Assembly (NCBI GenBank): GCA_038531945.1
Contig: JBCBBH010000005.1
Location: 186,001 to 250,000, forward strand
Direction: 5' to 3'
Source of the DNA: CALBPI01 sp038531945
GTDB taxonomy: Bacteria; Pseudomonadota; Gammaproteobacteria; Steroidobacterales; Woeseiaceae
Length of the DNA stretch: 64,000 nucleotides
Below the pieces are notes generated by a model. The model was given only the letters and a program-made list of their open reading frames with translations. It was not told the origin of the DNA and ran no database searches. The translations under genes were made by a program, and so were the position numbers. Below, in pieces: positions 7,579 through 16,416 of this stretch. Position 1 is the stretch's first letter; each line of letters begins with the position of its first letter.

Positions 7579-9936
7579 ATGACAAGCGAACGGGGTTTTT
7601 TCGCAGAGTTGCTCAACCGACGTGTGCCCCAGATTTTAGGGCTGTATATCGGTGGCGTTTGGCTTTGTATCGAGATCGGGCAGTGGCTGGCTGAGGAGTT
7701 CGCGGTGCCCGCGCGTCTGCCCGCCTACCTGTTTGTCTTCCTGGTCCTTTTGGTGCCATCTATTGCTTTGATCGCCTGGGTGCATGGTGCGCCGGGCAAA
7801 GACCGAGTCACTCCGCTGGAACGGATTTTCGTTCCCCTTAATGTCCTTGTCGCGCTCACTGCTTTGCTCGTCGTACCGCCGAAAGTGGCCGGTGAAGCTG
7901 ATAGCGCGGTCGTGGCCGAGGTCGATGTTGCCCAAGACGTCGAACCGCAGGCTCGTTCGATCCGAGTATTGGTGTTTTCGTTTCGCAATGAGACTGCCAG
8001 CGATCCTGATTGGTATGGATACGGGTTCCCGATCTTGCTCGGCGAGGATATGACGCGAGCAAGCTCGGCGTTCCAGGTCAGTTCGGTCATCGAGTCGGAC
8101 AATCAGACTGAATATTTACGCCGGCGAGGGTTTGCCAGAGGTGTTGGCGAGCCGGCTTCGATCCAGACTGAAATTGCGACGAAAACCGGTTTCCGTTTGC
8201 TCGTCAGAGGCGCCATCCAGGATGATCCAGACACTGGCGAGTTGATGGTGGCCTATTCTTTGGTGCAGACCAATGACGGCGTGGAGATTCTCGGTGGCAC
8301 GGTGCCTTTTCAGAGAGACGATCCACTGACCGCGGCTGACACGATGTCGGCTGAGATTCAGGAGTATTTGGCCGAGACTTTGGGTGAGGATGTCGTAGAG
8401 CGGCGTGATTCCCTTCTGGCTGAGAGTTTTACGCCATCGGCCGAAGCGCTCCGACACTACGTTGATGCTTTTGTCTCATTGCGCGTTGAGGTTGATGGTG
8501 CTGCATTGATGACCTCATTGGAGCAAGCGATCGAGATCGATCCGCAGTTCGCAGAAGCGCGGGCCAACCGTGCGATTGGATTGTTTCTGACGGGAAACAA
8601 TCCGGACGCTTTAACGGAAATCGAAGAGGCACTTCGCGCGGATTACCGACTGTCGCGCAGCTCGCGGTTTACGTTGCAAATCAACAAGGCAATGATCCTG
8701 CAAGACCCCCTTCGAGCGGTCGACATCGCGAAAACCTGGGTCGAGACGCAAAGTAATAACGAACGAGCCTACCGACGACTGGCGGAGGTACTCGGGATTG
8801 CGTCGATCGAGTTGGATGAAGCGCTGGCCGCGTACGAGCGCGTGCGCGAGATTAATCCAAACGCGTCTGACACGTTGCTGAGTTCCGCGGCCATCGAGCG
8901 ACAACGAGGCAACCTCGAGAGTGCGGTCGAGTACACCGAGCGTTTCCTCCTGGAACGACCGGATAGCTTCGAGGCGCGATTGAATCTCGCTGAGATTCGT
9001 CTGGCGCAGACGGACTTCGATGCGGCCTTGGCTGAATTTGAGCGAGCGGGCTATCTCGACTCGCAGTCGATCGCGCCCCAGTTGGGTGCGATCCAGGCAT
9101 TGATGCAGCAAGGCAGTTTTGCGCTTGCTGAAGATCGACTGGAGCAGATCAAGCAGCGGTCTTTAACCGATGCGCAAAGACTCTCGGCGATGAACACGGC
9201 CAGGTCCTTGTATGAGTTGCGCGGCCAGATGACGGCGGCCGTTAAAGAGATGCGAGATATCGACCCAATCGCGCGACGCACTATGAATCCGTTGGTTTAC
9301 CTTGTGCAAATCAAAGCGCCCGCAATCGCAATGGAGGCTCATTACACCAGTGATATTGAACCCATCATTGATCGACTAGCAGCCTTGCGCGAGGATGCGC
9401 AACCGCCTTGGGATAGCTTTTTGTACTGGTATGACATGACGCCGTACCAATTGCATGGATACGAGGAGCGCTACCACGACGCCAAGGAGAGGGTCTCCGA
9501 GTTCTTACTCAACAGTGGCAACGCCAACATGCAAATGATGATCCTGACGGCTGAGGCGCAGGACGCGCTCTATCAGGGCGATAATGAAGCCGCAGTTGGT
9601 CAAATCGACGAAGCGCTGCAACTCACCCGGCAGTCGTTACTGAACTTACTGGCCACCACCGAGCTTGCCACGATGCGTGCAGGAATGTACGACATCCTCC
9701 GCCAGGCGGGTGAGCAGTCGCGAGCAATCGAAGGACTCGCTGCATTGGTCACTCAGTTTCCAGGTCACGCCCTGGCTCACCTTCGTTTGGCGCAGGCCTA
9801 TTTCGAGATGGGTGATCGTTCGAAATCACGTGAGTTTTTGGACATTGCGCTCGGCATTTGGCAAGACGCCGATGCCACCTACGTTTACTTTCTTGAGGCG
9901 ATGGCGCTGCAGGAACAGCTTGCTTCCGAGGCCTGA
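7579..9936 (+). CDS. Membrane-anchored TolB/FlgO-like and TPR repeat protein
   Basis: The 785-residue product (ATG 7579, MTSERGFFAELL) has an amphipathic N-terminus and three hydrophobic segments (about 18-36, 47-66, 82-100). A cytosolic or periplasmic TolB/FlgO-like domain follows, starting RSIRVLVFSFRNET and containing DWYGYGFPILLGEDM. The remaining 500 residues are helical TPR-type repeats (for example AIEIDPQFAEARANRAIG). This architecture is common in marine gammaproteobacteria, often fused to adenylate cyclase or DNA-binding domains, which are absent here. Function unknown; a signalling or scaffold role is inferred. No strong ribosome site precedes the start. Confidence 0.75.
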   Translation: MTSERGFFAELLNRRVPQILGLYIGGVWLCIEIGQWLAEEFAVPARLPAYLFVFLVLLVPSIALIAWVHGAPGKDRVTPLERIFVPLNVLVALTALLVVPPKVAGEADSAVVAEVDVAQDVEPQARSIRVLVFSFRNETASDPDWYGYGFPILLGEDMTRASSAFQVSSVIESDNQTEYLRRRGFARGVGEPASIQTEIATKTGFRLLVRGAIQDDPDTGELMVAYSLVQTNDGVEILGGTVPFQRDDPLTAADTMSAEIQEYLAETLGEDVVERRDSLLAESFTPSAEALRHYVDAFVSLRVEVDGAALMTSLEQAIEIDPQFAEARANRAIGLFLTGNNPDALTEIEEALRADYRLSRSSRFTLQINKAMILQDPLRAVDIAKTWVETQSNNERAYRRLAEVLGIASIELDEALAAYERVREINPNASDTLLSSAAIERQRGNLESAVEYTERFLLERPDSFEARLNLAEIRLAQTDFDAALAEFERAGYLDSQSIAPQLGAIQALMQQGSFALAEDRLEQIKQRSLTDAQRLSAMNTARSLYELRGQMTAAVKEMRDIDPIARRTMNPLVYLVQIKAPAIAMEAHYTSDIEPIIDRLAALREDAQPPWDSFLYWYDMTPYQLHGYEERYHDAKERVSEFLLNSGNANMQMMILTAEAQDALYQGDNEAAVGQIDEALQLTRQSLLNLLATTELATMRAGMYDILRQAGEQSRAIEGLAALVTQFPGHALAHLRLAQAYFEMGDRSKSREFLDIALGIWQDADATYVYFLEAMALQEQLASEA

Positions 9937-9949
9937 TCTTTTCGGCTTC

Positions 9950-11743
9950 TTATTCCGATTCGGCGGCCATGCCGGTCTGCACTCGCCAGAGATTCGCGTA
10001 CACACCGTCATCGCTTAGCAACTCTGAATGAGTGCCGGATTCGACAATGGCGCCTTTGTCGATGACATGAATCTGGTCGGCGCCGACGACGGTCGATAGC
10101 CGATGGGCGATTACGATACTCGTTCGCGTTCTTGACAGGCGCGCCAGCGAACGTTGGATTGCAGCCTCGGTCTCATTGTCGACGGCTGACGTTGCCTCGT
10201 CGAGAATCAAGATCGGTGGGTCTTTGAGTAGAGCGCGGGCGATCGACAGCCGCTGGCGCTGCCCACCGGAGAGTTTTTGTCCCTGTTCGCCGACCAGCGT
10301 ATCGAGACCCTCGGGCATCTGTTCGATAAAGTCGCGTGCTTCAGCCGCATCAATCGCCGCCATGATTTGTTCGTCGGTAGCATCGAGCCGACCATAGGCG
10401 ATATTGTCCCGGACTGATCCGTGAAACAGGAATACATCCTGGCTGACCAGGCCGATTTGCTGCCTGAGGCTTGCCAGCGTGGCCTCCTCAATACGCTGGA
10501 CACCAATTTCGATATGGCCCGTCTGCGGCTGATAGAAGCGCAATAGCAGTTTGATAATCGTGCTCTTGCCGGATCCGGTCTGTCCCACGAGTGCGACCGT
10601 CTGTCCCGCATGGATTTGCATGTTGATATCGCGCAACACCGGAACGTCTTTTCGGTACGCGAAATTCACGTCGTGCAGAACGACGTCACCGCGCGGGTTG
10701 TCGAGAGGTGTCGCCGATTTCTGATCGCGAATCTGGATAGGGACTTCGAGGAGGTCGAGAACCCGTCGTGTGGATGCCATTGCGCGCTCATAGAGATCGA
10801 CAGTGTTGGCGAGGTCCGTGAGCGGCCAGAGGAGCCGTTGCGTCAGAAACACGAGGACGCCGTATGCGCCGACGTTCAACGTGCCATCGAGGACTTTGTA
10901 GCCCCCAAACAGAAACGTGGCGACAAAGCCCGCCAAAATCGCCATTCGTATGACCGGGATGAATGCCGAGCTCACAGCGATCGCCTGACGGTTCGCCTTA
11001 ACGTAGTCGCGCGACGCGCGATCCATTCGTTCGACTTCGAGCTCCTCCGTTGCGAAGCTCTTGATTGTCATGATTGCCGAAATATTGGCGGACAAACGGC
11101 TGGAGAGTTGACCGACACGTTCTCGCACGCCTGCGTAGAGTGGTTGCGCGCGGCGCTGGAAATAGAAAGCGCCGATCACGATGACCGGGATCGGTGTGAA
11201 CGCGATCAACGCAATGCTGGGAGACACCAGGAAGAACACACCGCCGACCGAAACCAGGGTTGTGGCGACCTGAATCAGTGAGTTGGCGCCGGTGTCCAAA
11301 AAGCGCTCGAGTTGGTTGATATCGTCGTTGAGGATTGCGACGACATTTCCCGCTCGTGTTCGCTCGAACCAGGATAGATCGAGCTGTTGAGTATGGGTGT
11401 AGGTGTCCATTCGCAAGCTGTGCTGTAAGTCCTGAGCGAGATTTCGCCAACCGACCAGCAGCAGGTATTCGAATACGGACTCCCCAATCCAGATCAGCAG
11501 CGTCAGCCCGGCCAGCAGCAGCATTTGATCCCGCGGTGTGGTCACGCCCATGGCGGCGACAAATGAATCCTGCTGCCGAACCACCACATCAATAGCGATA
11601 CCGATAAGAATTTCCGGCATCACGTCGAAGAGTTTGTTCATGACGGAGCAGAAGCTGGCGAACCAGATTCTGCCGCGGAAAGGCGTTGCGTAGCGCAGCA
11701 ATCTCCGCAGCGCGGAAAAAGAAGATTGGGAAGCAGAAGTCAC
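9950..11743 (-). CDS. ABC exporter, fused permease and ATPase, MsbA-like
   Basis: I place the start at GTG 11743 (VTSASQSSFSALRRLL), giving 597 residues. The frame extends to 11830, but that would leave only 20 bp before the divergent ilvE and would cover its promoter. A six-TM exporter domain (about 30-320) is followed by an ATPase with Walker A GQTGSGKST, signature LSGGQRQRLSIARALL, Walker B ILILDEATSAVD and the switch His in VIAHRL. It should export lipid or hydrophobic compounds as a homodimer. The substrate cannot be told from sequence. Confidence 0.88.
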   Translation of the reverse strand: MTSASQSSFSALRRLLRYATPFRGRIWFASFCSVMNKLFDVMPEILIGIAIDVVVRQQDSFVAAMGVTTPRDQMLLLAGLTLLIWIGESVFEYLLLVGWRNLAQDLQHSLRMDTYTHTQQLDLSWFERTRAGNVVAILNDDINQLERFLDTGANSLIQVATTLVSVGGVFFLVSPSIALIAFTPIPVIVIGAFYFQRRAQPLYAGVRERVGQLSSRLSANISAIMTIKSFATEELEVERMDRASRDYVKANRQAIAVSSAFIPVIRMAILAGFVATFLFGGYKVLDGTLNVGAYGVLVFLTQRLLWPLTDLANTVDLYERAMASTRRVLDLLEVPIQIRDQKSATPLDNPRGDVVLHDVNFAYRKDVPVLRDINMQIHAGQTVALVGQTGSGKSTIIKLLLRFYQPQTGHIEIGVQRIEEATLASLRQQIGLVSQDVFLFHGSVRDNIAYGRLDATDEQIMAAIDAAEARDFIEQMPEGLDTLVGEQGQKLSGGQRQRLSIARALLKDPPILILDEATSAVDNETEAAIQRSLARLSRTRTSIVIAHRLSTVVGADQIHVIDKGAIVESGTHSELLSDDGVYANLWRVQTGMAAESE

Positions 11744-11791
11744 GCGTCCAAGTGTATCAGTCTCGGTTGGAGATTCCTGAGTCCTGGTGCC

Positions 11792-11820
11792 TTGAGCGGG
11801 TTGAGACGTGCGGGTATTCT
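11792..11820 (+). promoter_or_regulatory. Sigma70-type promoter of ilvE
   Basis: A TTGAGC -35 (11792-11797) and TATTCT -10 (11815-11820) are separated by 17 bp. The expected start of transcription is about 24 bases before the ilvE ATG. Its position argues against the upstream start of the divergent ABC gene. Confidence 0.55.
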
Positions 11821-11850
11821 GGCCGACCACCGACAGAGGAATCTACGCTG

Positions 11851-12840
11851 ATGAGCGTTTTTGGCACAGAATTTTGTGATCGTTTCGCGTTGGCCCGTTT
11901 TGACGGCGCAAGCTGGCAAGGTGGCGATTTGCAGCCGCTTGAACCGCTTGCGATGCATCCGGCGTCACACGTATTTCACTACGCCAGCACTTGCTTTGAG
12001 GGTTTCAAGGCTTACCGCTGGGAGGACGGATCGGTGCATGTATTCCGCCTCGCCGATCACGTAGCGCGGATGCAAAAGAGCGCGGCCTCTTTGATGCTGC
12101 CGATTCCGGATGCCGACCTACTTACCGACATGGTACTGCGGGTGGTTGACGCAAGCCGCGATCAGATTCCGGAGCTCCCCGGCGCGCTGTACTTGCGGCC
12201 AACCCTGATCGGTACGCTGCCGAACATCGGCGCAGCCGCATCGCCCAGCACCGAGGCGATGTTGTTTGTGCTTGCGTCTCCTGTCGGCGACTACTTCGCT
12301 GGAGGCATGCGACCGCTGAAAATACTGATTGACGATGAGAATGCGCGATCTACACGCCAACTCGGGAGCACGAAAACCGGTGGTAATTACGCGGCTGCAC
12401 TTGGGCCTACGCTCGCTGCGAAAGCCGAGTATGGCGTGGATCAGGTGTTGTTCTGCCCGAGTTCAGATGTGCAGGAAACGGGTGCGGCCAACTTCATTCT
12501 GATCGGCGAAGATCGTGTTCAGACCAAACCTCTGGATTCGTCGTTTCTGCACGGCATTACACGCGCGTCGATCCTGCAGCTCGCGGAAGACCTCAAATTC
12601 GATGTGGTTCTGGAAGACTTTACAGTGCCGGAATTGCTGGATGCGATTCGCACGCACGATGCGGCGTTGTCGGGTACCGCCGCCAGCCTCACGCCAATCG
12701 GCACGATGATCTACCAGAAACAGACGTACGAAGTGCACCCGGGCAGCGACTACTCGACAACCCTCAAGCTACGCGCCGCGCTGTCAGCGGTACACAGTGG
12801 ACAGCGCGACGATGTGCATAGTTGGTTGACGAATGTCTAG
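11851..12840 (+). CDS. ilvE: Branched-chain amino acid aminotransferase
   Basis: This 329-residue fold-IV PLP enzyme starts at ATG 11851 after AGAGGA. The PLP-binding lysine is probably Lys175 in GSTKTGGNYAAAL, and the HYASTCFEGFKAYR segment (43-56) and ETGAANF motif are typical. It interconverts Leu, Ile and Val with their 2-oxo acids using glutamate/2-oxoglutarate. The G-x-K-x-G-G-N-Y pattern is that of the eukaryote-like BCAT subgroup. Its last four bases overlap the convergent azoR gene. Confidence 0.9.
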   Translation: MSVFGTEFCDRFALARFDGASWQGGDLQPLEPLAMHPASHVFHYASTCFEGFKAYRWEDGSVHVFRLADHVARMQKSAASLMLPIPDADLLTDMVLRVVDASRDQIPELPGALYLRPTLIGTLPNIGAAASPSTEAMLFVLASPVGDYFAGGMRPLKILIDDENARSTRQLGSTKTGGNYAAALGPTLAAKAEYGVDQVLFCPSSDVQETGAANFILIGEDRVQTKPLDSSFLHGITRASILQLAEDLKFDVVLEDFTVPELLDAIRTHDAALSGTAASLTPIGTMIYQKQTYEVHPGSDYSTTLKLRAALSAVHSGQRDDVHSWLTNV

Positions 12841-13469
12841 GCGACTTCGCTCGACTGAGCTGATGCGTCGATCCCGTCCACGAATTCGGCGAGCTTTGTT
12901 CGCGCGCTAGCCAGGCTCGCTTCGCTATTCGCGTTCAGTCGGTCGGCCGCTATGATCGTAATGTCCTCGATTCCGAGGAAGCTCAGAAACTGGCGTACGT
13001 GGGGTGTCGCAAAGTCGACGGGCGAATCCACGGGCACACCACCTGACGTCACGATAACCACGGCGCGTTTGTCGCGCAGGAGTCCCTCGGGACCTTGCTC
13101 GGTGTAGCGGAAGGTTCGGCCGGCGCGTGCCACTTGATCGAACCAGGCCTTGAGCGCAGCTGGCACACCAAAGTTGTAAATCGGAACACCGATGACGATC
13201 AGGTCGGCGGCCTCGAGTTCCTCAACCAAAGTGTCGGAATACGCTAAAGCGGTATGATCGCCCTCTGTTCGGGCGTCAGGACTGGTGAACGTCGCTTTCA
13301 CCCACGCGCCATCGATTAACGGCGTCGCATCCGCGGCGTCCTGCTCGACAACTCGGGTCGGTCTGGCCGCTGCCAGAGCCTCAGTCAATTCCCGCGATAA
13401 AGCCCGGCTCGTGGAGTCCTGGCTGCGCGCGCTGCTCTGCACGCTCAAAATGTTCAGCGTTGAGTTCAT
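12837..13469 (-). CDS. azoR: FMN-dependent NADH-azoreductase
   Basis: The 210-residue flavodoxin-like protein has the N-terminal phosphate-binding segment SVQSSARSQDSTSRAL, the P-I-Y-N-F-G-V-P-A-A-L-K-A-W-F-D-Q active-site stretch near residue 98, and TSGGVP near 143, all signatures of AzoR-type enzymes. It reduces quinones and azo compounds by two electrons with NADH in the cytoplasm. It is divergent from a LysR gene across a 100-bp region with LysR-type repeats, so that LysR protein probably controls it. Confidence 0.9.
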   Translation of the reverse strand: MNSTLNILSVQSSARSQDSTSRALSRELTEALAAARPTRVVEQDAADATPLIDGAWVKATFTSPDARTEGDHTALAYSDTLVEELEAADLIVIGVPIYNFGVPAALKAWFDQVARAGRTFRYTEQGPEGLLRDKRAVVIVTSGGVPVDSPVDFATPHVRQFLSFLGIEDITIIAADRLNANSEASLASARTKLAEFVDGIDASAQSSEVA

Positions 13470-13508
13470 GGTTCAAGCCTCTTTTGATGGTCGTTTTCGA
13501 GAGTATCG

Positions 13509-13529
13509 TTATCTCCAATCTGAGAATAA
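13509..13529. promoter_or_regulatory. Candidate LysR operator, distal repeat
   Basis: TTATCTC (13509-13515) and GAGAATAA (13522-13529) form a near-perfect inverted repeat with a 6-bp spacer, containing T-N11-A arrangements typical of LysR binding. It lies centrally in the azoR/lysR divergent region. Confidence 0.45.
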
Positions 13530-13546
13530 ATAGAGTTTTCGGAAAC

Positions 13547-13564
13547 TTATTGTTGCTAGAATAA
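13547..13564. promoter_or_regulatory. Candidate LysR operator, proximal repeat
   Basis: TTATT (13547-13551) and AATAA (13560-13564) form an inverted repeat with 8 bp between, just upstream of the lysR ATG. TAGAAT at 13557-13562 could be its -10 element, which would place the repeat for autoregulation. Confidence 0.35.
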
Positions 13565-13569
13565 GAACA

Positions 13570-14508
13570 ATGTCGCGATTTGAAGAGCTTGAGTCTTTTG
13601 TTGCCGTGGTTGAGGCAGGGTCGATCACTGCGGCCTCGGACCGTCTGTCCGTTGCGAAGAGTGCGGTCAGCCGTCGACTTTCCAGCCTGGAAGCTCGTTT
13701 GGGTGTTCAGCTGATCAACCGAACCACTCGAGTCAACGATCTGACGTCGTCAGGAAGGGCGTTCTATCAGCAAGCGACACGTCTATTGTCTGATCTGGCG
13801 GAGGCGGAATCCGCGGTCGCACGCTCAGGCGGCACGTTGACCGGGGAGCTCCGTCTCGCACTCCCTTTGTCATTTGGGGTGCGGCACATGGCAGCGCCGA
13901 TCAGCGATTTTTTGCAGGCCAACCCCGAAGTCACATGCGAAGTCGATTTGAACGACCGGCGGGTCGACCTGGTCGCGGACGGGGTCGATTTAGCCCTGCG
14001 TATTGGCAACTTGCAGGACTCTTCGCTGATCGCTCGCAAACTGTTCGATGCGTCGATGACCGTGTGCGCGAGTCCGGGTTATCTCGCTCGAGCCGGAGTG
14101 CCGCAGCATCCGTCCGATTTGAGTGCCCACGCAGTCCTGGTGTACGCGAATGTGGCCGATCCAAACACCTGGGAATTCACACTGCCGGAAGCAGCGCCGC
14201 TGTTTGTACCGCTCACGCCGAGAGTCTCATCGAGCAACGGTGATCTGCTGACTGCCATGGCCGAGCAGGGGCAGGGGGTCATTCGGCAACCGACGTTTAT
14301 GCTGGAGGCATCGCTGCGACGCGGTTCACTGGTGCCGTTGTTGGAAGACTTTCCACTTCGAACCATACCCGCGCACGCGATCTACCCTCAAACTCGACAC
14401 CTTTCGTATCGCGTACGGGCGTTTATCGACCATCTGGTGGACTGGTTCGAAGGTGAACTACCGTGGGACGCCGCCCGAGCGGCGGCATCAACAGGGTCAG
14501 TCTACTGA
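13570..14508 (+). CDS. LysR-family transcriptional regulator
   Basis: 312 residues: an N-terminal winged helix-turn-helix (residues 1-60, with SITAASDRLSVAKSAVSRRLSSLE) and a periplasmic-binding-protein-like effector domain (about 90-295). The best inference is that it regulates the divergent azoR, as many LysR proteins control a divergently transcribed oxidoreductase; the inducer may be a quinone or electrophile. Its end overlaps the convergent GH13 gene by 12 bp. Confidence 0.9.
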   Translation: MSRFEELESFVAVVEAGSITAASDRLSVAKSAVSRRLSSLEARLGVQLINRTTRVNDLTSSGRAFYQQATRLLSDLAEAESAVARSGGTLTGELRLALPLSFGVRHMAAPISDFLQANPEVTCEVDLNDRRVDLVADGVDLALRIGNLQDSSLIARKLFDASMTVCASPGYLARAGVPQHPSDLSAHAVLVYANVADPNTWEFTLPEAAPLFVPLTPRVSSSNGDLLTAMAEQGQGVIRQPTFMLEASLRRGSLVPLLEDFPLRTIPAHAIYPQTRHLSYRVRAFIDHLVDWFEGELPWDAARAAASTGSVY

Positions 14509-16416
14509 CAGCGAAATCTCCCAGATCTGCGCTGAATTGGGTTCGATCTCGATCGGCAACGTCCAGCGCTGACCGTCAGACCCCAGGATCTGCGCCGCAT
14601 TGCTCAACAAGTCCGAGACTGTGTGTTCGCCAGTGGCAAGCGGCGGCAGTGATAGCGCGCTAGCCGGAATGCTGAGTGTCAGTTGATGCGTTGACTCGGG
14701 CTCCAGGCTGGTGACAACGACCAGCGCCTTGTCACTCGTCCACCGGATAAAACTGAATAAGCGGTCGGTGTAGTTCTCGGTCGTCTGTCGATTGTGAACG
14801 TGGATGTCCGCATACCGACCTTGCATCGCGGGATGCGCCGCTGCGATTTTCAGGATTCTCGCATAGCGTTCCCGCAGGTCTCGCTGGACCACAGTGAGTT
14901 GCCCGCCGTCGAAGGCGCCGCCGTTCATCCATGCCTGGATCGTGGGCACACCGGCATAGTCGAAAATTGTGGTGCGTGTGGGATCGCCAAAGCCGAGATT
15001 CTCGGCGCCCGGTTCGCCGAGTTCCTGACCGAAATAGAGCAGCGTCGGTGCGCGCGAGATCAGAGCGGAGATCGCCATGCCCGGCACGCCAGGCGCGGGT
15101 TCCCCAGCAAATGCATCGCTCGCGATTCGCTGCTCGTCATGGTTTTCGAGAAAGTGCAGCATGTGATCTGCGATGTCAGCCACTGCTGCGTGTACATCGA
15201 CAAGTCCATCCGTGCCTGCGTTCTGAGACATCGCCGGGCGCAGCGTGTCGTAAAAGCCAACCTTGTCGTAGAGGTAGTCCATCTTGCCGAGCTGGATGTA
15301 GTCTCGATAGCGCGACGGATCGTAGACCTCCGCCAACAAGAATGCGTCTGGATTTGCAGCTTTCAGGCTGCAGTTCATGTAGCTCCAGAACTCGACGGGA
15401 ACGAGCTCGGCCATGTCGAAGCGAAAGCCATCCACGCCACGGTCAAGCCAGTAAAGACCGATATCCCGGAACTTTCCCCAACTGTCCGGAAGTGACTTGT
15501 CGGTCCAGAACTTGAGGTGCGCTTCGCAGCTGGCGCCTCGCAGCTCCGCTGGAAGGCTCGGAAAGTCGTGACTGCCATCGGGACGGACGCCATAGTTGAC
15601 CTTGACGGTTTCATACCAGTCGTCGTGGCGGGGTTGTGCTGAGCGTGCGCCGTTGCCTGTCCACTTCGCTGGCGACTCGTCGAACTTGCCATCTGCTAAC
15701 GGGTGCGGTTCGCCGCCCAGTGGTTGATAGCCGTCTCGTGACTCTGGAACTTCGAAGTCCTGGCCAACAACGTAATAAAAATTGTTGTCTCTCGCGTATT
15801 CCACGCTCGTGTCGTCATTGACGCCAAAGTCGTCCACGCCGTCTGGCGCGCTCAACGACTCGTAGCGACGCGCCACGTGATTGGGAACGATGTCGATAAT
15901 GACTTTCATGCCGTGCGCATGCGTTCTCTCGACGAGCGCGTCAAATTCCTCGAGACGGCGTGCCGGATCGCCGGCTAAATCCGGGTTGACGTTGTAGTAG
16001 TCTTTGACCGCGTAGGGCGACCCTGCGCGACCCTTGACGACATCGGGATCATCGTTGCTGATGCCAAATTCAGTGTAGTCGCGGATCACGGCGTGGTGCG
16101 GAATGCCGGTGTACCAGATATGCGTGACGCCCAACTCCCGGATCGAGCGCAACGCTGCATCGTTGATATCGCTGAATTTGCCGACACCGTTTTGTTCGAT
16201 CGTGCCCCACGGCGCGTTGGTCGCATTTTGGTTGCCGAAAAGGCGCGTGAACATCTGGTAGACAATGGGTTTGCCATTCATGGATTCGCTCCGCTCAATC
16301 GGTGAGGGTCGCTCGTCGACCGCATCACTCGAGAGATCGCTCGGGGATTCGGTTTTCGAGCATCCGCTAATTAGGGCGACGACGGCCGCCAGGCACCATA
16401 GAGTGGTTCGTCTCAT
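14497..16416 (-). CDS. GH13 alpha-amylase family lipoprotein
   Basis: 639 residues with signal peptide and lipobox ISGC (Cys19), so probably anchored in the outer membrane. All four GH13 conserved regions are present: DIVPNH (175-180), GFRFDMAE (330-337, nucleophile Asp334), the acid/base Glu363 in LLAEV, and ENHDE (424-428, Asp427 the transition-state stabiliser). It should hydrolyse alpha-1,4-glucans or maltooligosaccharides. The ATG overlaps the GH31 stop by four bases, so both are made from one mRNA and probably degrade the same starch- or glycogen-like substrate. Confidence 0.9.
   Translation of the reverse strand: MRRTTLWCLAAVVALISGCSKTESPSDLSSDAVDERPSPIERSESMNGKPIVYQMFTRLFGNQNATNAPWGTIEQNGVGKFSDINDAALRSIRELGVTHIWYTGIPHHAVIRDYTEFGISNDDPDVVKGRAGSPYAVKDYYNVNPDLAGDPARRLEEFDALVERTHAHGMKVIIDIVPNHVARRYESLSAPDGVDDFGVNDDTSVEYARDNNFYYVVGQDFEVPESRDGYQPLGGEPHPLADGKFDESPAKWTGNGARSAQPRHDDWYETVKVNYGVRPDGSHDFPSLPAELRGASCEAHLKFWTDKSLPDSWGKFRDIGLYWLDRGVDGFRFDMAELVPVEFWSYMNCSLKAANPDAFLLAEVYDPSRYRDYIQLGKMDYLYDKVGFYDTLRPAMSQNAGTDGLVDVHAAVADIADHMLHFLENHDEQRIASDAFAGEPAPGVPGMAISALISRAPTLLYFGQELGEPGAENLGFGDPTRTTIFDYAGVPTIQAWMNGGAFDGGQLTVVQRDLRERYARILKIAAAHPAMQGRYADIHVHNRQTTENYTDRLFSFIRWTSDKALVVVTSLEPESTHQLTLSIPASALSLPPLATGEHTVSDLLSNAAQILGSDGQRWTLPIEIEPNSAQIWEISLSVD

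Noticed and set aside
11744..11830. ABC exporter start at 11830
   Set aside because: It would leave 20 bp to the divergent ilvE ATG and overlap its well-formed promoter; the N-terminal residues are polar and uninformative.
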